Of a stretch of 64,000 nt of DNA, positions 28,631 to 40,681 are shown piece after piece. Within the stretch, counting starts at the first letter, position 1; each line of letters opens with the position of its first letter. The stretch lies in assembly GCA_963691655.1 (NCBI GenBank), contig OY829327.1, positions 88,235,471-88,299,470 of the forward strand, given 5' to 3'. The notes beneath the pieces were generated by a model. It was not told the origin of the DNA. It was given only the letters and a program-made list of their open reading frames with translations, and did not search any database. The DNA is from Toxonevra muliebris (Eukaryota; Arthropoda; Insecta; Diptera; Pallopteridae). Position numbers and translations under genes: made by a program.

Positions 28631-31275
28631 AAAATTGATTTTTGAGGGACAGTATAATTTAAATGTAAGAGACATACATTTTTAAATACTTGAGAGTTGC
28701 ATTGAGTTTGTTGATTTTTATAAAATGAGCTTAGGCTAGGGTTCACTTGAAAGTAGTGTCCAATATCTCACATAGACCGGCATACGTCTGGCTTTCACTA
28801 TGTCAAATTCAATCAAATTTGTCTACACACTAGCAATTTCATTATGGGAAACTCTCTCTTTGCCATTAAACGTATGAATGAACGATGGTATTTCTGTAGT
28901 GAAGGGAAAAAAGCTTGGTATCAGAGAGTATGTTTGATTTATTATATGTTCGATAGAACGATGAAAAGAGCATCAGCAGGCGCCAGTGCTGCCGTTTATA
29001 CTACAATCTTAGTGTTTATTATTTAACAAATGAAATAATATTGGTTCATTTTAACTGGATGATCTCTCTTTTATATTTACATGCTTTCCACACATACACA
29101 CATTAACGTGTGCGATCGTTAAATTGTTCATAAGATAACATCTTCTAATTTATACCCCTCGTCAAGCTTTTCCTGACCCGAGGGGAGCTGCAGTGAGTAT
29201 CCGCACTTTAGATCATCAAACTAAAAGCATTTTAACTTCAATTTCGAAACCAATGTCAAAAGCAAACAAAGTTATAAAGTCAGTAAAGTTTTAATCAAAT
29301 TAGAGAAGAAACGAAAGAATGTAGATTTATTTTCTTTTAAAAGAATGATATTTGAGAAAATTATTCCGTTTATATTAATTATTTTTCACCGTATAATCTT
29401 CGAAAATAGAAAAAGAAACCAAATAATTTCATTGGATAAAACTTTATATCATTTTATTCATTTAAGTTAAAGCCAATCGTTCGTTTAATAAATGTAATTT
29501 TGTGCATATAACTTTTCTCAAATTATTTACTGAACTTGTTTTGACACATGTGAGCGTAAAACTTTCGATTTTTGGCAAGTCTCAAAAGCGCAAAACAAAA
29601 ACATAAACGAAAAACAACCAGTCCAAAAAAGGAAGAGAATAAATATCAAGAGTAGAAAAACAAAGAAAACTTAATATACATATCAAAATATAATGTTACA
29701 AAAAGCTGAAGAAAGGTAAAAAACAAAAAGATATATAAAAATAAAAAGGAAATCAATGCCACTCCTTGGAATCTTTGTCATTGCATAGAAACAGCAGGAG
29801 AAGAAGCAAAGAAATTTCATGTCAACTGTCAGTTAATCAGGGAAAGGAAAATATTTGTTTCGATGCTTTTCATTTTATGATTATTTTGTATGGCAGTTAA
29901 AAGATTACAAACAGTGACAGACAGTCACAGCACATTATGAATGTGCGTGTGTGTGTGTTTGAGTGCGCGACGAGAGTGAAAGGCACAAAAAATGATGAGG
30001 GTTATACTCGTACTGAGGTAATCTTCTATTTTTTCTTACGAAAATATTAATAAGTCTGAATATGTATGGCAGCAAAAGCGTTAGATCAAAGCATTAACTT
30101 TTTTGAATGAACATTTTTGACCTTTCATGTGCAGAGAATTTTCAAGGGCGTTTGTGCAGAAATTTCAACTTAATTTACGAAAAAGAAAATATATGCAAAA
30201 ATTAAAGAACAACATTAACTTCATTGCGTATGCTAAAATTTTCATTTAAAATAAATTAAACTTCATATATACATACATACATACTCAAATATTTTACATA
30301 CTATATCGTTATGTATGTATGAATATGTGTAAGCTCTTATACCAAGTGGTAAAATCGTCGAGTGTTTTGAAAAGAAGAATAGATTTCTCGCTTCTGAGAT
30401 GAGATGATGATGGAGAGGAAAATTGAAATGAAGAGATTTTTCAGACTCTACGATTGATTATGTACCACATAACCACGCTTTCGTCAAATTGTATGAATTT
30501 TATGATTGGTTTCGAGAGATCCTCGTTTTTTTGGTATTTTAAAATTTGTTTTTGATTATGACCAATAATCAAAATATATGAGATTTTCATCGCTATGTGA
30601 AGGGGTTGTAAACTTGTGAGGTATTAAAAATTGTATCACCATTTCCGGTTACTTTCCCTGCCTCACTGTTAGTTCTGGGTGCCGTAATTCCCAAAGTTGT
30701 TGCAAAAATTGAGAACAACGAGGGGTTATATGGGTTTCGAAGACTAAAACTAGAGTATTTTCTCCAATTTTTTTTAATTGTAATAAATGAAATATTTAAT
30801 ACAAACTTTTCAACATATTAAAGATAAACATTTGACAAATATTTTTTAAAATTATCATTCCAAAGTTTTGAAAATTCAATCATTGGGACTTCATTTCCTG
30901 CGACCCCTTGGTCTTATCAGAATAACTCGTGATAGACTCATCCAAAATTAAAAAACCAAATTATTTCTGTTAGCAGATATGTATAGCTCGTACTTGGATG
31001 AAGAAAAAAATTTAATTTTGAATTTTTGGTATAACTTGCACCACGTATTGCCTTGTAAAATTAGTTGTGATAGTCGATCTTATCATCAAGAAGTGTGCAA
31101 AATTTAAACAACATCGGTTCATTATTTTTTGAGAAATTATGTCAACCGATTTTTAAAAAAAGAAAGAGTCTTGAGAAAAAATCGATTAAAGTTTTCCCTT
31201 CTCAGCCGACCTGCCCTAATGAGCGGAACTTCCCAAGGCTCTTTCTGCTAGGCTTTCACTCCAATTGACGTAAGA
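28631..31275. other. Non-coding DNA
   Basis: No supported gene. It includes GTGTGCGATCGTTAA at 29108-29122 (also at 18662), a short GC-rich hairpin CCCCTCG/CGAGGGG at 29156-29185, a GT tract near 29945-29960, and CATA repeats near 30270-30285. Confidence 0.4.
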
Positions 31276-32573
31276 CTTTTGATCAAATAGTTCCCGGAAT
31301 TTATTCAGAAAATTAAAAATACAAGTTTATTCATCTAAATCTATATTGTCCCCTTCAAAGTAATCCCCATCGATTGTAACACACTTATGCCAGCGCTTGA
31401 TCCAATCCTCGAAACATTTTTTATATTCGGTTTTCGGTATGTCCATGGGTGCTTCCTGCGATTTTTCCTTTACTTCCTCTCGGCTACTGAAACGCGTTTC
31501 CCGTAAAGGTTTTTTAATTCGATTGAACAGAAAGAAGTCACATGGTGAATCAGACAAATCAGTTGAATTTGGTGGCTGTTGGATGCTATTTGTTGCATTT
31601 TTCGTCAAAAAATTACGAATAATGATGGCACTGTGCGACGGAGCGTTATCATGGTGCAAAATCCACGAGTTTTCTGTCCACAATTCTGGTCTCTTTCGGC
31701 GAATCGCTTCACGCAAATGCCTCATAACGCCCAAATAATACTCTTTTTTTACTGTCTGGCCTTGTGGCAAAAATTCATGATGCACTACACCGTTGTAATC
31801 CATGAAAAACGTGAGCATTGCCTTCTTTTTTGACTGAAAACGACGTGTTTTTTTTGGTCTCGGCTCATTTGGTGAACGCCATTCACTTGCCTGATGTCTG
31901 GATTGCGTGTCGTACTCATAAACCCACGTCTCGTCTCCGGTAATGATCCTTTTGATGAATGTGGGTTCGGATTCAGCCTCGCAAATCATATCTTTTGCGA
32001 CGTCAACACGGTCTCTTTTTTGTATGAAATTTTGGTACCAACTTTGCTGCTACATGACGGAAACCCAAATAATTAACCAGAATGTCTTGGACGGATCCAT
32101 AGATAATGTTCAAGTCCTCCGCTATCTCTCTGATGGTTAATTTAGGGTTATTGACCAAAGTTTCTTTTACTTTATCAATGTTTTCGTCGGTTTTCGATGT
32201 CGATGGTCTGCCACTGCGTTCATCATCTTCGATTGACTCACGACCACTTTTGAACCGCTCGTGCCACTGGTAAACTACGTTTTCTTTAGAGTCGTTGCCG
32301 AAACACTTTTCCAACATTTCCAACTTTCGCGCACCATTAAATGCGTTTTTTATGCAAAATTTAATACAATACAATTTAATAAAATTGTAAAAAATCGCCA
32401 ACACACACAGAGATAGATGTGCTCTTGGCTACGTAACTTTTACAAATGTTAAGCTAAGATTTAGAGGGAATATCAACAACAGATGCACCAACTTAACAAA
32501 AAAAAAAACAGAACTCAAATCGGAACGATGGGACCGCCATACGGTGGTTATTCCGGGAACTTTTTGATCAAGC
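31276..32573 (-). mobile_element. mariner-family transposon
   Basis: Inverted termini: left TTTTGATCAAATAGTTCCCG (31277 on) and right, read inward, CTTGATCAAAAAGTTCCCG (ending 32572), both followed by GAAT. The element is 1.3 kb, the usual mariner size, and carries a single minus-strand transposase. A TA duplication is not evident at the present edges. Confidence 0.88.
31327..32374 (-). pseudogene. mariner transposase, frameshifted
   Basis: Cut-and-paste transposase of the DDD mariner type. The N-terminal half (down to 32003) carries the paired HTH region (IKFCIKNAFNGARKLEML, then RSGRPSTS and TIREIAEDLNI). The C-terminal half (31989-31327) carries ITGDETWVYEYD with the first Asp, HHDNAPSHS with the second, and SPCDFFLF with the third, then KRWHKCVTIDGDYFEGDNI at the end. 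A frame shift near 32005-32015 separates the halves. The canonical second-to-third Asp gap is 34 residues. Here it is 36, because of two extra residues just before SPCD, which should harm activity even without the frameshift. Confidence 0.88.
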
Positions 32574-35410
32574 TGGTATTCTAGACAGGTATTCTGGAGC
32601 GGTTATAATTCACCGAAACTGGCCATGAAAATTACGCTTCTGAACAGTATTACCCAAAAGGTATTATTAAAACCGGCCACCCAATCGCTGATACCAAATA
32701 GCGTCAACCGCAGACTACCATCAAAACCGGTCATCCGAACGTCGTAACCAAACACCGTTAATCAATTCGCTCTTTTAGTGCTTTGAAAAATTACATACAG
32801 GGCTTCTATTCCCGCTGGGTATAGTTTACTTAGATAAACATATATGCATACCTATATATGAATATTTATGTGTAATATTCATACAATTGTTGTATTTGTC
32901 TTTGCTTTAGTGAACATTGTTGTTTGATTTGATTAAGATTTGCAAAGAATTTCTGACATTTGTTTTGACAGTAACGTTGTGTTGTACATGGAATACATAT
33001 AAACACACACACACACACGCATAAACACACATCCAAACATATGCTTATGTAGTTATGTATGTGTTGTTTGGTTTGTTGTTTTTATTTCTGTTTGTAAGCA
33101 AAGAACTCCGTGCTCTCGAGCTCAAACATACATACATACATACATGTATACATACACGTATACATTCAAACATATGAAGACATAAATACAAAGTTAAGAA
33201 AATTTTGTGCTAAATGAACACAAAAAACAATAAAAACACAAAACTGCAACACAAAGAAAATTACATTTTGTGTGTTGTTAATGTTATTCTTGTTGCTTTT
33301 GTTGACTTTGTGATTGCTCTTCTCTTTTTTGTTGTTGTTGTTAACTATATGCGACGTTGATGGATTTATGATCTGTACTCCGCCTTTGAACATAAATTTT
33401 TATTTCACACTCTAAAGTGTTGGGCGGATTCACACTCTCACTCTCACTCACTCTCACTTCACTTAACTTCCTTTTACTTCTTATTCTTTTTAACTTTCTT
33501 TCACTTCACTTCACTACACTTTGTTTGGGATTTGTGCTGCAGATAATGTGAAGCGCACAAAAGGTGTTTGCCTGGCTAAATCGAGATATACTGGCAAGTA
33601 AAATGCTGTTGAATCGTTTTATTTTTTTCATTACTTTCTTATTTTGTTTTTTGTTTTTTTTTTTTTTTTTAGTTTTTTTGTTCTTGAAGAAGAGCTGTCG
33701 CTCTTAACATTGTGTTTATGTGCAAAGCTTTAAGTAACTTAGCAGCAAGTTTTTGAAAACCCAAGGATATTGTGTGTGAGTGTCTATAGTCGAAAACAAA
33801 GATTGTACTTGAATATTTTTGCAAATATCTAAGTAAATGAAATTTAATACGTAATCATGTAAATTATTTAGATAAATAAAAAGGTTCAATATACTTTGCA
33901 TTAGTATTAGCAATCAACCCCTTCTACTATATATGCAAATGTGGTACGTGGCTATAATCAAAAAAACTTTCTTACTTAAATCCATGTTCACTCCCACAGT
34001 ATGTTCAGCTGTCTATTTCCCATACTTTAACCTACAGAAAGAGAGTGTTTACTAAACAAAACACTGATTTAATTGCAAATACATAGTTAGAAAACAAAAT
34101 TAAACCAGTACCAAGAAATGTGCCACAAATGTTAATTAACGCGCATTTGTTTATTAACAATTCGTTTAACTCTTTCGGATTTTTGCTGACGAACGCTATT
34201 GTGTTGTTGTGATTACTGTCGCTGATAGTTGTTTTTGCTATTACAGCTAGTATCATCCTGATTGTTGTTATTGTTGTTGTGTAGCTGTGCTGTTCTGCTC
34301 TGCTGCATTTTGTTGTAAACTTTCTAGCTGGGCAAATTAACGTAGCTTTCAAAATCAAATAAAACAGCCGCAACAAAAACTAAGTACGCATTTACACACA
34401 CACACATATACATACATACTTACTCCCGCAGGCAAATACGCCTCTTTTAAACAAAGCGCACAGACAGACATACTCATATAAATACAAAAAAAAAAACAGA
34501 AAAAGAAAAAGAATAATACCAACGACTATGACTATGACTTCATTAACATGCAGCAAGCATCTTTAATTTGAAGGAAAACCGTTGGGAAAAGTTTTTCTTT
34601 TTTTCACTACGTTGTTGTTGCTTTTATTTTTTATAGCGACCTTAAAACTCATTTTCAGCCCCTGCTGTTGATATGACAATGCTTAGCACCAGAAGAGAGA
34701 GAGTCTTTGACACCGTAAAGTGAATCTGTCAAACAAACACGAAGAAGAGAGCATCAGAGTGTGAAGGCGAGATGTAAACGAAATATGTATGAAAGAAAGA
34801 ACAAAAAATGCTTGCTTGATGAAACCAAAAAAAGAAAAAAAAGTTTGTACAAAATACAACAACAAACAAAAACAACAAATGCATTGAGTAACCATTCTCC
34901 TTGTTGTTATTGCAATTTTGATTTAATTATACTGCTGCTGTTGAGTGTGTTTGTGAAAGGATTATCGATAGTAGTTGACGTGCACAAGAGGGCGAGAATA
35001 TGCAAAGAAGAATTTAAAACTTTGAAGATTTTCCTGTTTTTTTTTGTAATAAAAATATACAATTATGTAGTAAGCAAATAAGATTTTTTTTGTAGAGAGT
35101 GTGTGAGAGAGAAATAGCAAGAAATCTACGGCTCCTAAAATGTTTTTAGATATACTTGTAGAATAAGAAAGTTAGGTTAAGTTAAGCTTGAGAATTTTAA
35201 ATTTACACCTCATCAAGTACCGCATGACAGCAATGTAATTTATATTGATACAACGTTAAAGATGGAGGCTTGAATTGGAAGATTGGAAGTATCATATTAA
35301 GCTTGAGAAGAATTAGGGATACGGTTGATGTTTTTGAAAATTTTATCATGACTAAAATTCGAGTTGAGTTTTTTAGACTTTCAAAGTTTAAAATATGTAC
35401 TCTAAATGAC
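32574..35410. other. Microsatellite-rich non-coding DNA
   Basis: No supported gene. Notable tracts: (AC)n at 33003-33019, (CATA)n at 33126-33145, CT-rich 33435-33460, a T run at 33653-33670, GTTGTT repeats near 34260-34280, and CA at 34397-34408. Fly-intron-like throughout. Confidence 0.4.
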
Positions 35411-35718
35411 AGGCTGAGAGGAAAAGCGGGCTTAAATTTATATAAGAGCAAAAGTGAAATAATTTAGAGTGTCAGTGCAAGAATGGCATAAGTAATACGG
35501 TTTAGAGTGAAAATGAAACGCCTTAAAAGTAAGAGCAAAAATGGTATAACAATTCTTTCAGAGCAAGAACAGCATAGTTTTTTATTCCGTTTTCGCTCTG
35601 AACATATTTCGTTTCACTTTTGCTCTGAACATATTTCGTTTCGCTTTTGCTCTTAAGTAAAATTATTCCACTTTTTCCTGAACGTAGAAGTTACACCACT
35701 TTTCCTCTCAGCCTCTCA
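35411..35718. mobile_element. Small foldback/MITE element
   Basis: Inverted ends AGGCTGAGAGGAAAAGYGG at 35411 and, in complement, ending 35718. The interior is built from short imperfect repeats of AGAGCAAAAGTGAAA and its complement TTTCACTTTTGCTCT (two nearly identical 28-base copies near 35595-35650). No coding capacity and no clean target duplication. Confidence 0.55.
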
Positions 35719-36982
35719 AATATACTTCGAACCTCATTAAAATCCTGAATTGATGCTGAGAACATAATACTCGTTTTATTTCAAAATGATAAAACAGAAA
35801 TTTACCCTTTCATTACAAGAACGAGAAATTAAAAACACGACACACATGCTTAAAAAGTAAAATCCAACAAAGAATCAAACAATTTTCTCCACATATTAAA
35901 AAATATTAAAAAATAAATAATAAAAAATGAAAAGAAAACGATTATAATCCTCTTAAGTAGACAAGTAAAATCTTTTATTCCATTTTCTTTTATTTTCATC
36001 TCTATCCTTACAATTTCAATAAAACCATCAACATAATCATATATAATTCATACATTTCATGTAGAAGGCGAAATAATATTTGAGGAATCGTTCACGCTTA
36101 CAAACGAACAAATGTACGTAAAAAAAACTGATAAATTTTTAATGCTAGAATTTTTCTATGCACGCTAGTAACAAATATTATGAGTTTAAGTAAGTAGTAG
36201 AATGATGTGTTGACATATTGATACAGAAAGAAAAACTAAACCAATGACATCAAAATTGCACGAACTCATAAAGGGAGAGAAAGGGCGATACTTGCTTGCG
36301 AAACGCGAAAATATAAGTAGAACTTGAAAAAAAAATTTGTTTTTTCTTAAATAAAAATATAAATAAAAGCATAGTACATAGTACACACAATTACAATGAA
36401 TAATGTGTAAATATAACAGAGTTAAAAAAGAAATGAAGCAGCGAGAAAAATGTAAGAAGAAAGAAAAAGTAGATTCATGTATAAAAGTAAGAAACTACAA
36501 ATAAGTAAACAACATACACACGTTAGGGATATACCCAGTGAAAAAAATTTAAATTATTTTTGTGATGTCATTCTTGTGCATAAAATTCAAATCTGGTTGC
36601 TTATATGTCAATAGTGTCAAGTGTTACTTGTTAAGTCCATTCGAAATAATGTCGAAAAATGCTTAACTCTCTATATCAGAGAAGTTGCAACCATACAATC
36701 GGGAAGAATGATTGAATTTTGGAGCGGGCGTGAGTTGGAGTAGTATGAGTTTTTTTTTATCAAGGGAGTAACATACTTCACATGATCTCTCCCTTTTTAA
36801 GTTCTTTGTTATGAGAGATTTTAAGAGAATGGTTATGTGAACCTTGTGCTCAGTTAATTTCTTCTAAAATATGCAATGAAAAAAATGAAATGTTATGCCG
36901 TTCTGATAGAAAGTAATTTTTACTTTGCAGAAACCATTCAAAAAGCGATTTAGGAATGCGGTTTTCGTAGACAGTGTTATTA
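35719..36982. other. AT-rich non-coding DNA
   Basis: No gene or recognisable repeat could be supported in this stretch. Confidence 0.4.
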
Positions 36983-37159
36983 GTTTGTTATAGTGTCCGA
37001 ACGAAGGTGATTTTTTGACCGTAGTCGAACTTCGGCCATTCCTCTAACCTGCGGCCGAAGCCGAAGCCGAAAACCGAAGGATTTTTTTAATATAAAAAAA
37101 TAAAAATAAATTTTTTCTACCTATGTATTTGCAAAAAAAAAAACACAAACAATAGGTAC

Positions 37160-37656
37160 CAGGGCCGTAGCCAGGATTTTTTTCGGGGGGTTTTCATTCG
37201 ACGAAAATATTCATATTAAATTTTTATGAAACTGATGTTTAAATACAATAAATTAAATACGATGATGCATTTGAAGGACCCTATCAAATTAGGGAAAAAA
37301 GTGGATAAATGTCTTAAGCTTGATAAAACTATTATTTTAAGGTGAGGTGGTAAACTTGCAGCAGACGTATTGGTTCGTCATCATGCAAAATCAAAAAAGG
37401 CCTTATTGCATTCAAAACTAGAGATGTTAAACTTTCATTTGAGCCCAAATATGCCCTTAAATACCTTAACCAATTTTGGACGGGGGGGGGGGGGGGGGGG
37501 GGTTCGTCTCCCATTGACAGAGAATGTCTGTCTGTAGGACGACTGTCGTTCAACGACACCTGTATCTCTAAAAAAGTTGACCCATGACTGCCATGATTCT
37601 GCTTATCTGAAATCAAAGATTGAATCAACGTGTCCTGTGGCTACAGCCGGAACCTG
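37160..37656. mobile_element. Nested ~500-bp repeat with CAGGGCCGTAGCC terminus
   Basis: The left end reads CAGGGCCGTAGCCAGGATT. The right end, inverted, reads CAGGTTCCGGCTGTAGCCAC, similar after a small gap. These ends resemble hAT-type CAG termini. A matching target duplication is not visible, so the boundary is tentative. It contains the G21 run. Confidence 0.45.
37482..37502 (+). repeat. G21 homopolymer
   Basis: Twenty-one consecutive G in otherwise AT-rich DNA. The exact length may be a sequencing or assembly estimate. It can form a quadruplex. Confidence 0.95.
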
Positions 37657-38590
37657 AATTAAGTAAAAATATTGAAAAATCACTTTTTGGGATAGTTTTA
37701 TCGTATGTTCTTTTAGTTAACGCAATAAAAGTTTGTATTTCTATATGAGAAAATGTCAAATAAAAGAACTATCTAGCTTTGAAAATAAATATTTGATTTT
37801 TGTAATTTTTTCAAACTATTTAAACTTAAAAAAAAACTATGAGAGATATCACAATGATCCTGGTTCGGACGGACACGAACTAAAGATGTACTGAAGGTAC
37901 GATGGAAATTTAAATGCAATCGGTTTCATTAGTTTTGGAGATTTCGTTGCAGACATTTCGAAAAATGCTGAGAAAAACTGGTTTGAAAGTTCAAATATGC
38001 ATGACTGTTGTACCAAGGCTTGCCAAGTTCTACACTGTAACTTTCAAGAGATTCGAATTTCAAAGAATCTATTTACACACATATTCTAGAACCATTTTAA
38101 TTTTTTTGACCCATCACCACATTGAAAGTGAAAAAAAAAGTTGAGCACCAGTAATGGAAAATTAACACTTCTCTTCAATACGCTTCAAGTTCTTTCTTAA
38201 AGGGAAACAAGTTTAGCTTGCTGTTTGTTTGTTAAAAAGTCACTGATTCCAGTTTCTGGGGTTTTAAATCTTTGGGTTACTTCAAAAGTAAAAATGGAAC
38301 AAGCAAACTGAAAAAATTTAATTGGAAATTGCAATGTACATATTTTATAAAGTGAAGTGGTTACATTTATTTATTTGTTTAAATATTGTAAATCTAAGAA
38401 GTTTTCACTGCCAATCTGTCGTAAAATTTATTTTAAAATGAAATTGCTTACAATCTTCGGTTTCGGCTAAATACTTCTGCTATTTTTTGCTGAAACCGAA
38501 ACCGAAGCCGTACTCGAAGATGTATTTTTAAGCTGAATAGCCGAAGAACCGAAGACGAAGCCGAATATTCGGTCAGAGACTAGTTTGTTA

Positions 38591-39427
38591 TACTAGTTGC
38601 TGTATTTTGCTAAGCACGACTTGAATATATTTTTACTGGGTTTACATATATTATATCTTCGCATACTTTTAACTACTTTAGTAGTAGTGTTTATATAGGA
38701 AATGTATGTGTGTGCGCTGTTTTGAGTCATTTGTAAGAGGTATTGAGTCAACAAATTATTATACTTCAAGTGCTACAGGAACAAGAACAGCAACAACAGC
38801 AATAGCAATTACAACAAAAAAGAACACAGCAACAACAACAGCAGCATAACACAACAAAAAAAAAATACTCGTATCTATTCATAAACAATGAAGGAAAAAA
38901 GAGAAAGTAAAGCGCGTGTGTGCCACTTAGTAAATGTGTATGTATATAGTATGTGTGTGTGTTAGAAGGTCTATATGAATGTATGTGTTAGTTATTAATT
39001 TATTTATAAAATATGAGTTAACGTTTCTTTTATGCTCTTCGCTCATTTCCACATACATACATATACATATGCGTATGTGTCTGTATGTGTGTGTGTGTAT
39101 GTTTGCTTTGAATTTAAATGTGGGCACAAAACTCAAGTATGAGTGAGCATCTTAAATTTCTGTGCGACACATGTGAAGGGAAATACATTCATATTTCTAT
39201 ATATAGATATATTTATAAGTGTGTGTGTGTGCTTGTTATTTTTTATATATTGTAAGCACAGTAGAAAATCATTTTTATTTGATATTTTTCTGTACAAATG
39301 TATATCAACCAGTAAGTATGAGTATGTATGTATGTGAGTGTGTATACTCAGTTAAACTACAAAATAACCTTTTGCTTCGACATACATGCGCATAATAATA
39401 CATAAGTATATACATACCTAAGGTATG
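38591..39427. other. Microsatellite-rich DNA
   Basis: Contains CAA/CAG repeats (38770-38850), GT tracts near 38950 and 39078-39098, and CATA/GTAT words. No gene is supported. Confidence 0.4.
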
Positions 39428-39429
39428 TA

Positions 39430-40681
39430 TACGAAAAAAACTGGTCGCAGTAAACATGGTGTATTAATTCAAATATGACAGTTACAGCAAATGTTACTGC
39501 TATTAATTCTTAGAGAATTTTCCGTTTTACATTTCTGCATCATTATTTTTTCTAATTTTTTTACATTACGCAAAATGAGTTCATCGAAATCGAGTGCGCG
39601 CGATATAATTGTGCGCAAAAATCAAGATTTTCCACATATGTCACATAAAGACATTGCCAGAAGTTTAAAAATTTCAAAATCTACGGTAACTTTAGTGCTT
39701 AAAAACTTTAGTGAACAACTAACTACCGAAGGAAAACGAAGAAAAAAGAAAGTGAAAAACTTGTTTCAAAGAAATCCAGGCCGTTCTATCAGAGATGTTG
39801 CTAAAAAAAAGTCCATATGTCATCGGATATGTTCAAAAAGTACGCAGAGTAAAAGGACTCAAGACGTATAAAGTTCCGCTAGCCCCGAACCGGAATGACA
39901 AAAAAAAATGCAACAGCAAAAACTAGCGCACGAAAGCTGTACTACAAAATTGTACATAATTTTGATTGCATGATCATGGACGACGAAACGTATGTCAAAG
40001 CAGACTTTAATCAGCTTCCTGGTCAACTATTTTACACTTCAAAAAAGAGAGGTGATATTGCGCCAAAATTTAAGCTAAAAAAGTGGACAAGTTTGCGAAG
40101 AAATATTTGGTTTGGCAAGCAATTTGCTAATGCGGCATAAAGAGTGCAGTTTTTGTCACTACTGGTACCATCAACCAATTGCCATTTGCGTAGGAGAGCG
40201 CTTACAAAAACGTCTACTGCCAATGGTACGTCTTCACAAGGCTCCTGTCCTCTTCTCGCTAGATTTAGCAACTTGCCATTATGGCAAAACGGCAATGACG
40301 TGGTATAAAGAGAAAGGGGTACAAATTGTTCCAAAAGATGCCAATCCCCCAAATTGCCTAGAACTTCGGCCCAAAAGAAAAATATTGGGTTATAATAAAA
40401 AGAAAACTGCTAAAAACGAAGCAAGTGGTCAAAAATGAGAAACAGCTGCAGAAAAAGTGGACTACTGTGTCATCTCCAACGCCCCGAAGTGATGTGCAAC
40501 ATTTAATGGCTGGAGTTAAGTAAAAGTTGCGATCTATCGCATACGCACCAATCAAATAAATAAAAGTTTTTATTTTTCTTAAAGTTACTATTATAACCTT
40601 TCAATTGATATGTGAGTTTCTGTTTTTGTTTAAAAAATATAATTTTCATAACAAGTTAATGTCGACCAGTTTTTTTCGTAT
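39430..40681 (+). mobile_element. ITmD37E-like Tc1/mariner element, copy 1
   Basis: Inverted termini TACGAAAAAAACTGGTCG at 39430 and, in complement, ending 40681, with TA at both borders. One + strand transposase relic lies inside. Size (1.25 kb) fits the superfamily. Confidence 0.8.
39575..40523 (+). pseudogene. ITmD37E-like transposase, copy 1, broken
   Basis: ATG 39575 opens a frame with a helix-turn-helix (SHKDIARSLKISKSTVTLVL) and a basic linker. It shifts frame near 39840. The catalytic core resumes as MDDETYVKADF (first Asp, about 39979) and, after another shift near 40130, as LDLATCHYGKTA (second Asp). The third motif, expected as LRPxERYW, is altered to LRPKRKILGY, so the last acidic residue appears lost by a small frame slip. 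The second-to-third spacing corresponds to about 37. It is inactive. It is a relative of the copy at 48039, with diverged sequence and different termini. Confidence 0.78.

Larger units (their letters stand above)
36991..38582. mobile_element. Non-autonomous hAT-like element with perfect 8-bp target duplication
   Basis: GTTTGTTA flanks the element on both sides (36983-36990 and 38583-38590). Ends are TAGTGTCCGA at the left and, inverted, TAGTCTCTGA at the right. Subterminal DNA at both ends is rich in CCGAAGCCGAAG-type repeats and their complements, a known feature of many hAT elements that serves as transposase binding sites. No transposase frame remains in 1.6 kb. A second repeat (37160-37656) appears nested within it. 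Confidence 0.85.

Noticed and set aside
37332..37628. Minus-strand frame with a polyproline run
   Set aside because: The polyproline is the G21 tract read on the other strand; the frame lies inside a nested repeat with no homology.
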